64,000 bases of DNA from Streptomyces sp. JB150 (GTDB taxonomy: Bacteria; Actinomycetota; Actinomycetes; Streptomycetales; Streptomycetaceae). The position numbers and the translations under genes were made by a program. The stretch is taken from positions 2,071,307 through 2,135,306 of the forward strand of contig NZ_CP049780.1 of NCBI RefSeq assembly GCF_011193355.1. Reading direction: 5' to 3'. The notes under the pieces are model-generated. The model saw only the letters and a program-made list of their open reading frames with translations. It was not told the DNA's origin and did not search any database. Of the stretch, positions 54,164 through 62,781 are shown piece after piece (position 1 is the stretch's first letter; each line of letters starts with the position of its first letter).

Positions 54164-55074
54164 CCCGCGAGGTCCGCCGGGTCCCCCAGGACCGGCACGT
54201 CCGACCGGTCCGGCAGGTCCGCCCGATCCGTCTGGGCCCCCGCACGGTCGCCGTACTGGTGCTGACCGGCGCGGTCGGTGCGGCGGCGCTGCTGTGGCCG
54301 TTCCTGTCCCCGCCCGCCGCGGCGGTGGCGGGGCACAGCCAGGACGCCCCGTGGCTCTTCGCGGGGCTGCTGGTGCTGCTGGTCGCCGTGGTGGGCGCGG
54401 CGATCGCGGAGTCCGGGCTGGGCGCGAAGGCGGTGGCGATGCTGGGGGTCCTGGCGGCGGCCGGGGCGGCGCTGCGGCCGATCGGCGCGGGCACGGCGGG
54501 CATCGAGCCGATGTTCTTCCTGATGGTGCTGAGCGGCCGGGTCCTCGGGCCGGGATTCGGCTTCGCCCTGGGTTCGCTGAGCATGTTCGCGTCCGCGCTG
54601 CTCACCGGGGGTGTGGGGCCGTGGATGCCGTTCCAAATGCTGGCGATGGGCTGGTTCGCGATGGGGGCGGGGCTGCTGCCGGGCCCGCACCGGCTGCGCG
54701 GCCGCGGGGAACTGCTGCTGCTGGCCGGGTACGGCTTCCTGGCCGCGTTCGCGTACGGCCTGGTGATGAACGCGCAGGGCTGGCCCTTCCTGCCGCGGGA
54801 CGGTTCGGACATCGCCCCGGATCCGGCCGCGGGCACCGCCGCGAACCTCGCCCGTTTCGCCGCCTACTGCCTGGCCACCTCGCTCGGCTGGGACCTGGGC
54901 CGCGCCCTGGTGACGGTGGTCCTCACGTTCACGCTCGGTCCGGCCGTGCTGAAGGCCCTGCGGCGGGCCACCCGGCGCGCCGCCTTCGAGACCGCGGTCA
55001 CATTCGAGGCCCCCGAAGAGGCCCCCGGGCGTGAACCGGCCCACAGGGCGCAGATCACATACGACCGGAAATAG
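54160..55074 (+). CDS. ECF transporter S (substrate-binding) component
   Basis: A 304-residue integral membrane protein, last of the operon. After about 30 basic residues (RRVPQDRHVRPVRQVRPIR) come six to seven helices, starting TVAVLVLTGAVGAAALLWPF and including FFLMVLSGRVLGPGFGFALG with MFASALLTGGVGPWMPFQML. This pattern is typical of ECF S components. The terminal 40 residues are hydrophilic. Substrate is inferred as cobalamin or a related corrinoid from the upstream riboswitch and barrel protein; the sequence does not show it directly. A hairpin about 105 bp after the stop may end the operon. Confidence 0.88.
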   Translation: MTREVRRVPQDRHVRPVRQVRPIRLGPRTVAVLVLTGAVGAAALLWPFLSPPAAAVAGHSQDAPWLFAGLLVLLVAVVGAAIAESGLGAKAVAMLGVLAAAGAALRPIGAGTAGIEPMFFLMVLSGRVLGPGFGFALGSLSMFASALLTGGVGPWMPFQMLAMGWFAMGAGLLPGPHRLRGRGELLLLAGYGFLAAFAYGLVMNAQGWPFLPRDGSDIAPDPAAGTAANLARFAAYCLATSLGWDLGRALVTVVLTFTLGPAVLKALRRATRRAAFETAVTFEAPEEAPGREPAHRAQITYDRK

Positions 55075-55178
55075 TAGACAAATCGGACGCCATGCTCACG
55101 TCAATGTGCGGGCTGACCTGGGCATTGAGAGCCACGTCACACAAGCGACCTTCGTCTCGAATGCGACCACAACTAGTA

Positions 55179-55202
55179 AAGGGGGTCATTGCGGACCCCC
55201 TT
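55179..55202 (+). terminator. Terminator or leader hairpin after the ECF operon
   Basis: A perfect 9-bp stem, AAGGGGGTC (55179-55187) and GACCCCCTT (55194-55202), around ATTGCG. It lies in the 264-bp gap between the ECF operon and the SLT-domain gene, so it may end the first or sit in the leader of the second. No T-run. The remainder of the gap has no gene. Confidence 0.65.
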
Positions 55203-55338
55203 CCGGACTGCTTCTCTGGATGACGTCGCACGGCGCCGACGAGCCCCACGGGCCTCGGCGCCGAGGCATGTTCCCGCCCCGCACCGCGTGGTCACGGACT
55301 GCCGCGACACCCCCGGTCCCCGAAGGAAAAGGTTCTCC

Positions 55339-55758
55339 GTGTCCGTCGCCCGCATCGCCCGCCGCATCGCGTCCCCGAAGAAGGCCCTCACCACCGCCGC
55401 CGTGGCCGCCGCCGCCACCGGCATGGCGCTGACCGCCGCTCCGGCGCACGCCGCGACGACCGCTTCGCCCGCCCAGGCGAAGGCGATCGCGAAGCAGATG
55501 ATCCCGAACGCCGCCCAGTACAACGCCTTCAGCAAGATCGTCGAGCACGAGAGCGGCTGGGACGTCGACGCCACCAACCCGTCCTCCGGCGCCTACGGCC
55601 TGGTCCAGGCCCTGCCCGGCTCCAAGATGTCCGCCGCCGGCTCGGACTGGAAGACCAACGCCAAGACCCAGATCGAGTGGGGTCTGGACTACATGAACTC
55701 CCGCTACGGCAGCCCGGTCGGCGCCTGGAAGTTCTGGCAGGCCAACGGCTGGTACTGA
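55339..55758 (+). CDS. Secreted SLT-like peptidoglycan hydrolase
   Basis: A 139-residue secreted protein. An N-terminal signal (RRIASPKKALTTAAVAAAAT, ending APAHAAT) precedes a small lytic-transglycosylase-like domain: NAFSKIVEHESGWDVDATNP (catalytic Glu), SSGAYGLVQALPGSKM and AKTQIEWGLDYMNSRYGSPV, ending AWKFWQANGWY. This is the short, single-domain form common in Streptomyces. It should cut the glycan backbone of peptidoglycan during growth or spore germination. The GTG at 55339 has AAAGG six bases upstream. It is followed by a strong terminator. Confidence 0.9.
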   Translation: MSVARIARRIASPKKALTTAAVAAAATGMALTAAPAHAATTASPAQAKAIAKQMIPNAAQYNAFSKIVEHESGWDVDATNPSSGAYGLVQALPGSKMSAAGSDWKTNAKTQIEWGLDYMNSRYGSPVGAWKFWQANGWY

Positions 55759-55797
55759 GCCGCCAGGCTCCCGGCCGGACCCCCGCCCCCGCAAGCA

Positions 55798-55849
55798 CGC
55801 CCGAAGGCGGCGGCCCCCGATCCCCTGGGCCGCCGCCTTCGGGCGTTTC
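55798..55849 (+). terminator. Strong terminator after the SLT-domain gene
   Basis: A perfect 19-bp stem (55798-55816 with 55827-55845) around a 10-nt loop, followed by TTTCTC. It lies 40 bp after the stop and faces the convergent GT87-PAP2 gene, so it may end both transcripts. Confidence 0.9.
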
Positions 55850-55933
55850 TCCCGCCCGGACGCCGGCCCGTTCCGGACTGCGGCCCCTCACGGACGACGG
55901 CCTCTTTGGACGGGGCCCTCCGGAGTGCGCCCC

Positions 55934-58051
55934 TCAGCCGGCCCGCGCGGTGGATCCGTCCGGGTCCGAGCCGGTTTCGTACCGGCCCGAGGTCTTCCCG
56001 TGCCGACCCGGGGTCTTCCCGTCCGGGCCCCCCGCGCGAAGCCCGTCCGACCTCTCCGCGGGAACGGTCACGCCCCTCGGCCCCTGGAGGACGTGGACGA
56101 GACCGCAGCCGGCGAGGACGGCCGCCGCGCCGCCGGCCGCGTCCAGCACCCAGTGGTTGCCGGTGGCGACGATGGCCATGCCGGTGAACAGCGGATGCAG
56201 CAGCCCCAGGACGCGCACCCACCACCGGCGCGTGACGACCACGACGACCAGCCCGGCCCACAGGGCCCAGCCGAAGTGCAGCGAGGGCATCGCGGCGTAC
56301 TGGTTGGTCAGCTGGGTGAGCGTGCCGTAGTCGGGCCGGGAGAAGTCCTGGACGCCGTGGACGGTGTCGATGAAGCCGAGGTCCGGCATGAGGCGCGGCG
56401 GCGCGAGCGGGTAGGCCCAGAAGCCGGCGAGGGCCGGCAGCGTGGTCAGGCCCAGCGTCGAGCGGGCCCAGCGGTAGTCGGCGGGGCGGCGCCGGTAGAG
56501 GACGCCGAGGAGCGTCAGCGGGACGGCGAAGTGGAAGGACGTGTAGTAGCAGTCGAAGAATCCGCGCAGCGGGCCGATGCCGGCGACGGTGTGGTTGACC
56601 GCGTGCTCGATGTCGATGCCCAGGGCGCGTTCGACCGACAGGATCTGCTCGCCGTGGCGCTCGGCCCGCTCCCGCCCGCCCGAGGTGGTTCCTCCGGTCG
56701 CGGCGAGCCGGACCTGCTCGTACGCGGCGTAGGTGACGCGCAGGAGCAGCACTTCGAGGAGCAGGTTGGGGCGGTCCAGGACCCGGCGCGGCAATGGCAG
56801 CGCGGGCACCTTCCGTGGGCGCGCCGGGGCGGGGGCGGCGTACCGCGTGGGGACGGGAGCGCGGAAGTACGGCGAGGTCCGGGGGAGGAAGGGCAGGGCT
56901 GCGGCGGCGAGCAGGGCCGCGAGCACCACCAGGTTGTCCCGCACCGGGTGCAGGAGGCCCAGGTCGGGCAGTGTCCACGACGCCGGGAGCGTCATGACGA
57001 GGAGGACGGCGGCCGGCCAGACCCGGCGGTCGGACGCCCGCCTGCCGACCCGGCCGGCGACCGCGAGCAGCAGCCACAGCAGTTGGTGCTGCCAGGTGGC
57101 CGGCGAGATCACGATCGCCGCGCAGCCGGTGACGGCGACGGCGAGCAGCAGCTGTCCGTCGCGCGCGTAGCGCACCGCGCGGCGCACGCCGAGGACGGCG
57201 GTTCCCGCGCCGAGGGTGAGGAAGAGGCCGGTCTCCAGGGGGCCGGAGAGGCCGAGGCGGAGCAGGGCGCCGTGCAGGGACTGGTTGGCCAGGTCGTCGG
57301 CCGGCCCGCCCGGACCGGTGCCCGCCAGGTGGTGCACCCAGTAGGTGTGCGTGTCGTGCGGCATCGCCGCCCAGGCCGACACCGTGCACGCGGCGAAGGT
57401 GGCGACCGCGCAGCCGGCGGCGCGGCGGCGGCCGGTGCACCACAGCAGCGGCGCGAACAGCAGGACGGTGGGCTGGAGGGCGGCGGCGAGGCCGACGAGG
57501 GCGCCGCCGGCCCGTTCGCCGCGCACGGTGCAGCAGCCGAGCAGGACCAGCAGCACGGGGAGGACGCCGGTCTGGCCGGGCCGGAACGCGTCGCGGACCG
57601 GCAGCGACAGCAGCAGCACACTGATCGCCACGGGGGCCGCGAGCAGGGCCGTACGGCGGCTGACGGGGCAGGGCAGGGCGCGGGCGGCGACCAGACCGAG
57701 GGCGACGACGAGCAGGAGCGTGCCGAAGGTCCAGCCCCAGCCGAGGGCCTGTTCCGCCGAACGGGTGAGGGGTGTGAGGACGAGTCCCCCGAAAGGGGTG
57801 CCCGTGAAGCGCGTCGAGTCGTGGAGCGAGCCCTCGACGCGCGGCACGCCGTCCGGTCCGAGCCAGGTCTCCAGGTCGGTCAGCCGTTCGCCCGACGGGG
57901 TCGCGAGGACCACCGCCGACTGCCGTACGGCCAGGAAGGCGGCGACCAGCCACAGGCCGGCGCGGGCGGCGCGCAGCCGCGCCGCGGTCGCGCCGGCCGC
58001 CGTCGCTGCCGGGGTCCCGGCCGGCCGGTCCGTCTGCTCCGCGTTCACCAC
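55934..58051 (-). CDS. GT87-like mannosyltransferase fused to a PAP2-superfamily domain
   Basis: A 705-residue membrane protein of two parts. Residues 20-410 are a multi-TM polyprenol-dependent glycosyltransferase-like region (DUF2029/GT87 type) with VALQPTVLLFAPLLW-like helices and FRPGQTGVLPVLLVLLGC. Residues 450-660 form a PAP2/inositol-phosphorylceramide-synthase-like domain, with catalytic-site motifs as PPRLMPD, AAMPSLHFGWALW and GNHWVLDAAGG. The Arg/Pro-rich linker between them is hydrophilic. The C-terminal 45 residues are charged. GTG 58051 is the chosen start (GGGAGG ten bases upstream), with GTG 58114 as an alternative. Probably modifies polyprenyl or glycolipid intermediates at the membrane. 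Confidence 0.85.
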   Translation of the reverse strand: MVNAEQTDRPAGTPAATAAGATAARLRAARAGLWLVAAFLAVRQSAVVLATPSGERLTDLETWLGPDGVPRVEGSLHDSTRFTGTPFGGLVLTPLTRSAEQALGWGWTFGTLLLVVALGLVAARALPCPVSRRTALLAAPVAISVLLLSLPVRDAFRPGQTGVLPVLLVLLGCCTVRGERAGGALVGLAAALQPTVLLFAPLLWCTGRRRAAGCAVATFAACTVSAWAAMPHDTHTYWVHHLAGTGPGGPADDLANQSLHGALLRLGLSGPLETGLFLTLGAGTAVLGVRRAVRYARDGQLLLAVAVTGCAAIVISPATWQHQLLWLLLAVAGRVGRRASDRRVWPAAVLLVMTLPASWTLPDLGLLHPVRDNLVVLAALLAAAALPFLPRTSPYFRAPVPTRYAAPAPARPRKVPALPLPRRVLDRPNLLLEVLLLRVTYAAYEQVRLAATGGTTSGGRERAERHGEQILSVERALGIDIEHAVNHTVAGIGPLRGFFDCYYTSFHFAVPLTLLGVLYRRRPADYRWARSTLGLTTLPALAGFWAYPLAPPRLMPDLGFIDTVHGVQDFSRPDYGTLTQLTNQYAAMPSLHFGWALWAGLVVVVVTRRWWVRVLGLLHPLFTGMAIVATGNHWVLDAAGGAAAVLAGCGLVHVLQGPRGVTVPAERSDGLRAGGPDGKTPGRHGKTSGRYETGSDPDGSTARAG

Positions 58052-58249
58052 GCTTCGTCGGCCTCCCGCCCCGTCCGTCCCCGTGTGTCCGTTACGTGGG
58101 TATGCGTTGCGCACCCTACGAGGCTCCCGGCGCCCCCGCAGGAAGACGCGGGCCCCTCCCGTTCGCCTGATGTATGCCGTTCTGACGTCCGAGAACGGTC
58201 GCCGCGCCGTGCAGGTGTCCCGGCGCCCCGGATGGGAGAGGCTGAGCGC

Positions 58250-58921
58250 ATGAGCGAGTCGCAGATCTGGGACACCGTCGACGAGTACGTCTCCGCCCGT
58301 CTCTCACCCGACGACGAGGTACTGCGGGCGGCGCTGCGCGACAGCCGGGCCGCCGGGCTGCCGGAGATCGGCGTCACCGCGCCGCAGGGCAAGCTGCTCC
58401 AGCTGCTGGCCGAGATCCAAGGGGCGCGGCACATCCTGGAGATCGGCACGCTCGGCGGGTACAGCACCATCTGGCTGGCCCGCGCGCTGCCCGCCGACGG
58501 CAGGCTGATCTCGCTGGAGTACGACCCGAAGCACGCTGAGGTCGCCACCCGCAACCTCGCCCGCGCGGGGCTGGACAAGGTCGCCGAGGTGCGGGTGGGG
58601 CCGGCGCTGGAGTCACTGCCCCAGCTGGCCGACGAGAACCCGCCGCCGTTCGACCTGGTCTTCATCGACGCGGACAAGGCCAACAACGCCGGCTATGTGG
58701 AGTGGGCGCTGCGGCTCACCCGCGCGGGGAGTGTGATCGTCGTCGACAACGTGGTGCGCGGCGGTCGCGTCGCCGACGCGGACACCGACGCGCCGGACGT
58801 GCGCGGCACCCGCGCGGCCATCGACCTGATCGCCTCCCACCCGAGGCTGAGCGGGACGGCGATCCAGACGGTGGGCGCGAAGGGGTACGACGGGTTCGCG
58901 CTGGCCCGGGTGGTGGGATGA
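58250..58921 (+). CDS. O-methyltransferase (Methyltransf_3/catechol type)
   Basis: A 223-residue SAM- and metal-dependent O-methyltransferase. Motif I is HILEIGTLGGYSTIWLARAL, then GRLISLEYDPKHAEVATRN, the metal-site strand FDLVFIDADKANNAGYVEWA and VIVVDNVVRGGRVADAD. Length and order match the family that methylates catechol-like hydroxyls, including caffeoyl-CoA-type enzymes. ATG 58250 has GGGAGAGG upstream at 11 bases. It is divergent from the GT87-PAP2 gene. Substrate unknown, possibly a diphenolic secondary metabolite. Confidence 0.93.
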   Translation: MSESQIWDTVDEYVSARLSPDDEVLRAALRDSRAAGLPEIGVTAPQGKLLQLLAEIQGARHILEIGTLGGYSTIWLARALPADGRLISLEYDPKHAEVATRNLARAGLDKVAEVRVGPALESLPQLADENPPPFDLVFIDADKANNAGYVEWALRLTRAGSVIVVDNVVRGGRVADADTDAPDVRGTRAAIDLIASHPRLSGTAIQTVGAKGYDGFALARVVG

Positions 58922-58922
58922 G

Positions 58923-59000
58923 GGCGGCCGGCCGAGGGCGGGGGCGGGGGCGAGGAGGCGGCGGTGTGGGGGCGGCCGGTTGAGGGCGGGGGCGGGGAGG
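58923..59000. repeat. Imperfect 48-bp-spaced GC-rich duplication
   Basis: Two copies of GGCGGCCGG(CC or TT)GAGGGCGGGGGCGG, at 58923 and 58971, in the convergent gap between the O-methyltransferase and AraC genes. No gene is seen in the gap. Confidence 0.6.
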
Positions 59001-59056
59001 CGGCGGGTTCCGGCTGCCTCACCCCGCCCGCGGCGGGACCCGGAGGGGACGCGCGG

Positions 59057-60100
59057 TCACCGTACGCCCGCCACGCCCCGGCCGTCGCCCACGGCACCCC
59101 CGCCGTCGCCCGCCGCGCCCCGGCCGTCTCCCGCCATGCCGTGGACGCGGTGCCGTCGCCACTCGCGCGGGGTGACGCCGTAGGCCGCCCGGAACCGGCG
59201 GGTGAAGTGGCTGGGGCTGGTGAAGCCGCAGCGGGCCGCCACGGCGGCCACGGGCAGCCCGGCGTGGCGGGGCGAGGCGAGCAGCCGGCAGGCCGCCTCC
59301 AGCCGCTCGCCGATGATCCACTGCTCCAGCCCGATGCCCGCCCGGCCGAGCACCACGTACAACTGGCGCAGGGACACGGCGTGCTCCCGCGCGATGCGCT
59401 CCGGGCTCAGCTCCGGATCGGTCAGGTGGCGGCGCACGTACGCCATGATCCGCACGGCCAGCGAGTCGTCCAGGGCCGACCGCACCCGCCGGTCGTCCTC
59501 GTCGTGCGCCGCCGAGACCAGCAGCGCCCGGACCAGCTCGGTGGTGGCGCCCGCCAGGGCGGCGGCGCCCGGGTCGACCTCCAGGCGGGCGGGGTCCCGC
59601 CAGAGGGTGCGCAGGTGGCCCAGGACCAGGTCGTGCATGGGGCTGGCGCGCAGGCGCAGGGAGGCGCGCACGACAACGTCGACGGGCACGCCCAGGTGGT
59701 CCATGTCGATGGTGAGGGCCTGGGAAGCCCCGTGCCCGGACCAGCCGTAGCGGCGCGGCGCCAGCTCGTGGAAGACGGCGATGTCGTCCGGGCCCAGGTG
59801 GTAGCGCTGCCCGCCGTTCGCGGCGCGGTGGACGCCCTCGGTCTGCAGCGAGACGGAGACCACCGGCCGCTCCCGGTGCCGGCGCACGTGCCGGGCCGTG
59901 CGCCGGACCTCGAATCCGCTGCTGCGCGCGGTGAACAGGTCCAGTCCGCCCACCCGCCACAGCTCGAACCGGGCGTGTATCCCGGTCTCGGGCTCCTCGT
60001 GCACGACGTCGTTCGGCACCGACCCGTCCGTCAGCGCGTGATGGAAGGCGTCCGCCCGCTCCCGCGGCGCGATGGTGTCGAGGTCCAGCAGCAGCACCAC
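59057..60100 (-). CDS. AraC family transcriptional regulator with N-terminal AraC_binding_2-like domain
   Basis: A 347-residue regulator. The N-terminal half (about 1-190) is the AraC-binding-like-2 type cupin (FELWRVGGLDLFTARSSGFE, PVVSVSLQTEGVHRAANG). The C-terminal double HTH begins SPERIAREHAVSLRQLYVVL and contains GFTSPSHFTRRFRAAYGVTP, the AraC signature. A low-complexity tail of AGDGRGAAGDGGGAVGDG-type repeats follows. GTG 60100 has GAGGGGG six bases upstream; longer frames are Arg-rich. It is divergent from two alpha/beta-hydrolase genes and probably controls them through the 206-bp shared region. Confidence 0.92.
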   Translation of the reverse strand: MVLLLDLDTIAPRERADAFHHALTDGSVPNDVVHEEPETGIHARFELWRVGGLDLFTARSSGFEVRRTARHVRRHRERPVVSVSLQTEGVHRAANGGQRYHLGPDDIAVFHELAPRRYGWSGHGASQALTIDMDHLGVPVDVVVRASLRLRASPMHDLVLGHLRTLWRDPARLEVDPGAAALAGATTELVRALLVSAAHDEDDRRVRSALDDSLAVRIMAYVRRHLTDPELSPERIAREHAVSLRQLYVVLGRAGIGLEQWIIGERLEAACRLLASPRHAGLPVAAVAARCGFTSPSHFTRRFRAAYGVTPREWRRHRVHGMAGDGRGAAGDGGGAVGDGRGVAGVR

Positions 60101-60306
60101 GTCCCGCCCCCTCAGTCCGTGTGACCTGGCTTCTGCGCATTGTCGGGTGCCGCGGCGCCGACTGCCAGATGAGGCCGTGCATCCAGGGGCAAGTCCCCTG
60201 CGCGCAGGGGCGACCCGTGCGGCCGGCGCGCGCATACGGTTCCTGCGTCCCCGCGGCCGAGGCGCGGGAACGCGGCGCCCGCCCCCGTCCCCGTGAGAGG
60301 CCGAAC

Positions 60307-61275
60307 ATGACCGACCACCGCCCCGTCGCTCCCGTCCTGGAACCCGCCGCGGCGGCGTTCGCCCGGGCCACGGCCGAACCGCCGTATCTGTACGAGCTGC
60401 CGCCGGCCGAGGGCCGCAAGGCCGTGGACGAGGTGCAGTCCGGCCCCGTGGCCCTGCCCGAGGTCGACGAGGAGTGGGTGACGGTCGCCGGCGGTCCCAC
60501 CGGGGAGGTGCGGGCCCGTGTCGTCCGGCCCGCGGGGGCCTCGGGCCGGCTGCCGGTCGTCCTCTACGTCCACGGCGCGGGCTGGGTGTTCGGCAACGCC
60601 CACACCCACGACCGGCTGGTGCGGGAGCTGGCCGTCGGCACCGGCGCGGCCGTGGTCTTCCCCGAGTACGGCCTCGCGCCCGAGCACCGGTACCCGGTCG
60701 CCCTCGAACAGAGCTGGACGGTGGCCCGCTGGATCGTCACGGACGGCGCCGCGCACGGCCTGGACGGCGCCCGCCTCGCCGTCGCGGGGGACTCGGTCGG
60801 CGGCAACCTGAGCGCCGCGCTGACCCTGCTGGCCAAGGAGCGGGGCGGGCTGCCGCTGCGGCAGCAGGTGCTGTTCTACCCGGTGACCGACGCCTCCTTC
60901 GACACCGCCTCCTACGAGCAGTTCGCCGAGGGCTACTTCCTGCGCCGCGACGCCATGCGCTGGTTCTGGGACCAGTACACGACGGACGCCGGGGAGCGCG
61001 CCCGCGTCACCGCCTCGCCGCTGCGCGCCACCACCGGGCAACTGGCCGGGCTGCCCCCGGCGCTGGTCGTCACGGCCGAGGCCGATGTGCTGCGCGACGA
61101 GGGCGAGGCGTACGCGGCCAAGCTGCGCGCCGCGGGCGTACCGGTCACCGCCGTCCGCTACCAGGGCGCCATCCACGACTTCGTGATGCTCAACGCGCTG
61201 CGCGAGACGCGGGCGGCCGAGTCCGCGATCGAGCTGGCGGTGAACACGCTGCGGCGGGCGCTGGCCGAGGACTGA
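60307..61275 (+). CDS. Alpha/beta hydrolase, hormone-sensitive-lipase type esterase
   Basis: A 322-residue esterase. The oxyanion-hole motif appears as YVHGAGWVFGN (HGGG variant HGAG), the nucleophile elbow as VAGDSVGGNLS, the acid in VVTAEADVLRDEGE and the base in GAIHDFVML, giving the Ser-Asp-His triad. No signal peptide, so it is cytoplasmic. ATG 60307 has GAGAGG about eight bases upstream. It is followed 94 bp later by a second alpha/beta hydrolase and both are divergent from an AraC regulator. Substrate unknown, probably a short- or medium-chain ester. Confidence 0.92.
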   Translation: MTDHRPVAPVLEPAAAAFARATAEPPYLYELPPAEGRKAVDEVQSGPVALPEVDEEWVTVAGGPTGEVRARVVRPAGASGRLPVVLYVHGAGWVFGNAHTHDRLVRELAVGTGAAVVFPEYGLAPEHRYPVALEQSWTVARWIVTDGAAHGLDGARLAVAGDSVGGNLSAALTLLAKERGGLPLRQQVLFYPVTDASFDTASYEQFAEGYFLRRDAMRWFWDQYTTDAGERARVTASPLRATTGQLAGLPPALVVTAEADVLRDEGEAYAAKLRAAGVPVTAVRYQGAIHDFVMLNALRETRAAESAIELAVNTLRRALAED

Positions 61276-61369
61276 GCCGCGCCGCGCGCCCGCGACGACC
61301 GAGCCACCGCGGACGCCGGCCGCGATCCCCTCGGCGCCGGCCTCCGCCCCACCCCCACAGGAGCCAGCC

Positions 61370-62293
61370 GTGACCCGTCCCGCGCCCACTCCCCCGTCCC
61401 CGACCCCGACCTCGTCCCCGTCCACCGACTCCTCCGCCCGCGACCTCGCGCTGATCGAGCGGGCCAACGCCACGGGCCGCGTCCCGGCGGTGTTCGTGCA
61501 CGGCCTGTGGCTGCTGCCCACCAGCTGGGAGCGGTGGGCGGCGCTGTTCGAGGAGGCCGGGTTCGCCGCCGTGGCCCCGGGCTGGCCGGACGACCCGGAG
61601 ACGGTCGAGGCGGCCCGCGAGCACCCCGAGGTCTTCGCGGGCAAGAGCGTCGGCCAGGTCGCCGACCACTTCTGCGACCTGATCCGCCGGCTGGACCGCG
61701 CGCCCGTGGTGATCGGCCACTCCTTCGGGGGCCTGATCGCCCGGATCAGCGCGGGACGCGGGCTGTCCCGGGCGACCGTCGCGATCGACCGGGCCCCGTT
61801 CCGCGGGGTGCTGCCGCTGCCGCTGTCCTCGCTGCGCGCGGCGAGCGTGGTGCTCGGCAACCCGGCGAACCACCACCGGGCGATGCCCCTGACGTACGAG
61901 CAGTTCCGGTACTCCTTCGCCAACGCCGTCGGCGAGGACGAGGCACGCGAGCTGTACGACATCTACGCCGTCCCGGCGTCCGGGGAGCCGCTGTTCCAGG
62001 CGGCGGCCGCGAACCTCAACCCGTGGACCGAGGTCAGGGCCGACATTACCGCTCCCGAGCGCGGCCCCCTGCTGATCATCTCCGGCGAGCAGGACAACAC
62101 CGTGCCGTGGGCCATCGCCAACGCCTCCTGCAAGAAGCAGGCCCGCAACCGGCACGCCGTCACCGAGATCACCGAACTGCCCGGCCGCGGTCACGCGCTC
62201 ACCATCGACCACGGGTGGCGCGAGGTCGCCGAGACGGCGCTGGCGTTCGTCCGGCGGTTCGTCGACCCGGCCGCGCCGGAAACGGCCGTATGA
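61370..62293 (+). CDS. Alpha/beta hydrolase
   Basis: A 307-residue alpha/beta hydrolase of a different subfamily from its neighbour. Motifs seen: AVFVHGLWLLPTSWERW (oxyanion HG), the nucleophile VVIGHSFGGLIARISAG, the acid in IISGEQDNTVP and the base in ELPGRGHALTI. The first 25 residues are a Pro/Thr/Ser-rich stretch that does not look like a signal peptide. GTG 61370 has CAGGAG six to seven bases upstream. Its stop is 3 bp from the convergent FHA-like gene. It may act with the preceding esterase under the divergent AraC regulator. Confidence 0.9.
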   Translation: MTRPAPTPPSPTPTSSPSTDSSARDLALIERANATGRVPAVFVHGLWLLPTSWERWAALFEEAGFAAVAPGWPDDPETVEAAREHPEVFAGKSVGQVADHFCDLIRRLDRAPVVIGHSFGGLIARISAGRGLSRATVAIDRAPFRGVLPLPLSSLRAASVVLGNPANHHRAMPLTYEQFRYSFANAVGEDEARELYDIYAVPASGEPLFQAAAANLNPWTEVRADITAPERGPLLIISGEQDNTVPWAIANASCKKQARNRHAVTEITELPGRGHALTIDHGWREVAETALAFVRRFVDPAAPETAV

Positions 62294-62296
62294 CCG

Positions 62297-62689
62297 TCAG
62301 ACCTCGTGGTAGAAGCCCACGTTGACGCTGCGCGCGGCGGTGCGGTCCTGGATGACGACCTCTCCGTTGCCGCCGCGCGGGAGGGGCAGCGTGCCGCCGT
62401 ACGCGAGGGGCTGCGCGTGGTCGCCGACGGTCAGCCGGACCTCGGAGGACGGCTCCGCCTGGGAGCCGTGCAGCCAGGTGAGGTGCCAGGCACCGTCGTG
62501 GCCGCACAGGAACTCCAGGTGCACGCGGGAGACGAACAGCCAGTCCTCCGGCGTCGCCAGGCGGCACACCGAGGTGTCCCGGCCCACCCGCAGCACGGCT
62601 CCCGGCTCGCTGGGCGCGTCGGCCATGAGCATGCCGGCCGTGGCGCCCGTGTCCGTGCCCGAGACGGAGGCCATGGTCAGTTCGAGCAC
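62297..62689 (-). CDS. Small FHA-like protein
   Basis: A 130-residue protein resembling a lone forkhead-associated domain: VLRVGRDTSVCRLATPEDWL followed by FVSRVHLEF, which carries the family GR...SRxH pattern for phosphothreonine binding, with TWLHGSQAEPSSEVRLTVGD later (normally NG...T). An N-terminal VSGTDTGATAGMLMADAPSE stretch is flexible. GTG 62689 has AAGGAG six bases upstream. It may bind a phosphorylated partner of one of the Ser/Thr kinases, for example the PknG-like one, but the loci are 48 kb apart. Confidence 0.75.
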   Translation of the reverse strand: MLELTMASVSGTDTGATAGMLMADAPSEPGAVLRVGRDTSVCRLATPEDWLFVSRVHLEFLCGHDGAWHLTWLHGSQAEPSSEVRLTVGDHAQPLAYGGTLPLPRGGNGEVVIQDRTAARSVNVGFYHEV

Positions 62690-62781
62690 GTGCCGCTCCT
62701 TCGTGTCCGGTGGCGCCGGCGTCCGTCGGCGCCGCTGCATGATAGATCGCCCGGTGCGGCCGCGTCCGGCACAATGGCCGC

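Noticed and set aside
55075..55338. A c-di-AMP (ydaO-type) riboswitch upstream of the SLT-domain hydrolase, as known for some streptomycete wall hydrolases.
   Set aside because: The conserved core elements could not be found; only a simple hairpin is visible in this gap.
60101..60306. A short AGGGGCAAGTCCCCT hairpin between the AraC and esterase genes as an operator.
   Set aside because: The stem is only five bases with a five-base loop and occurs once; no consensus supports it as a regulator site.
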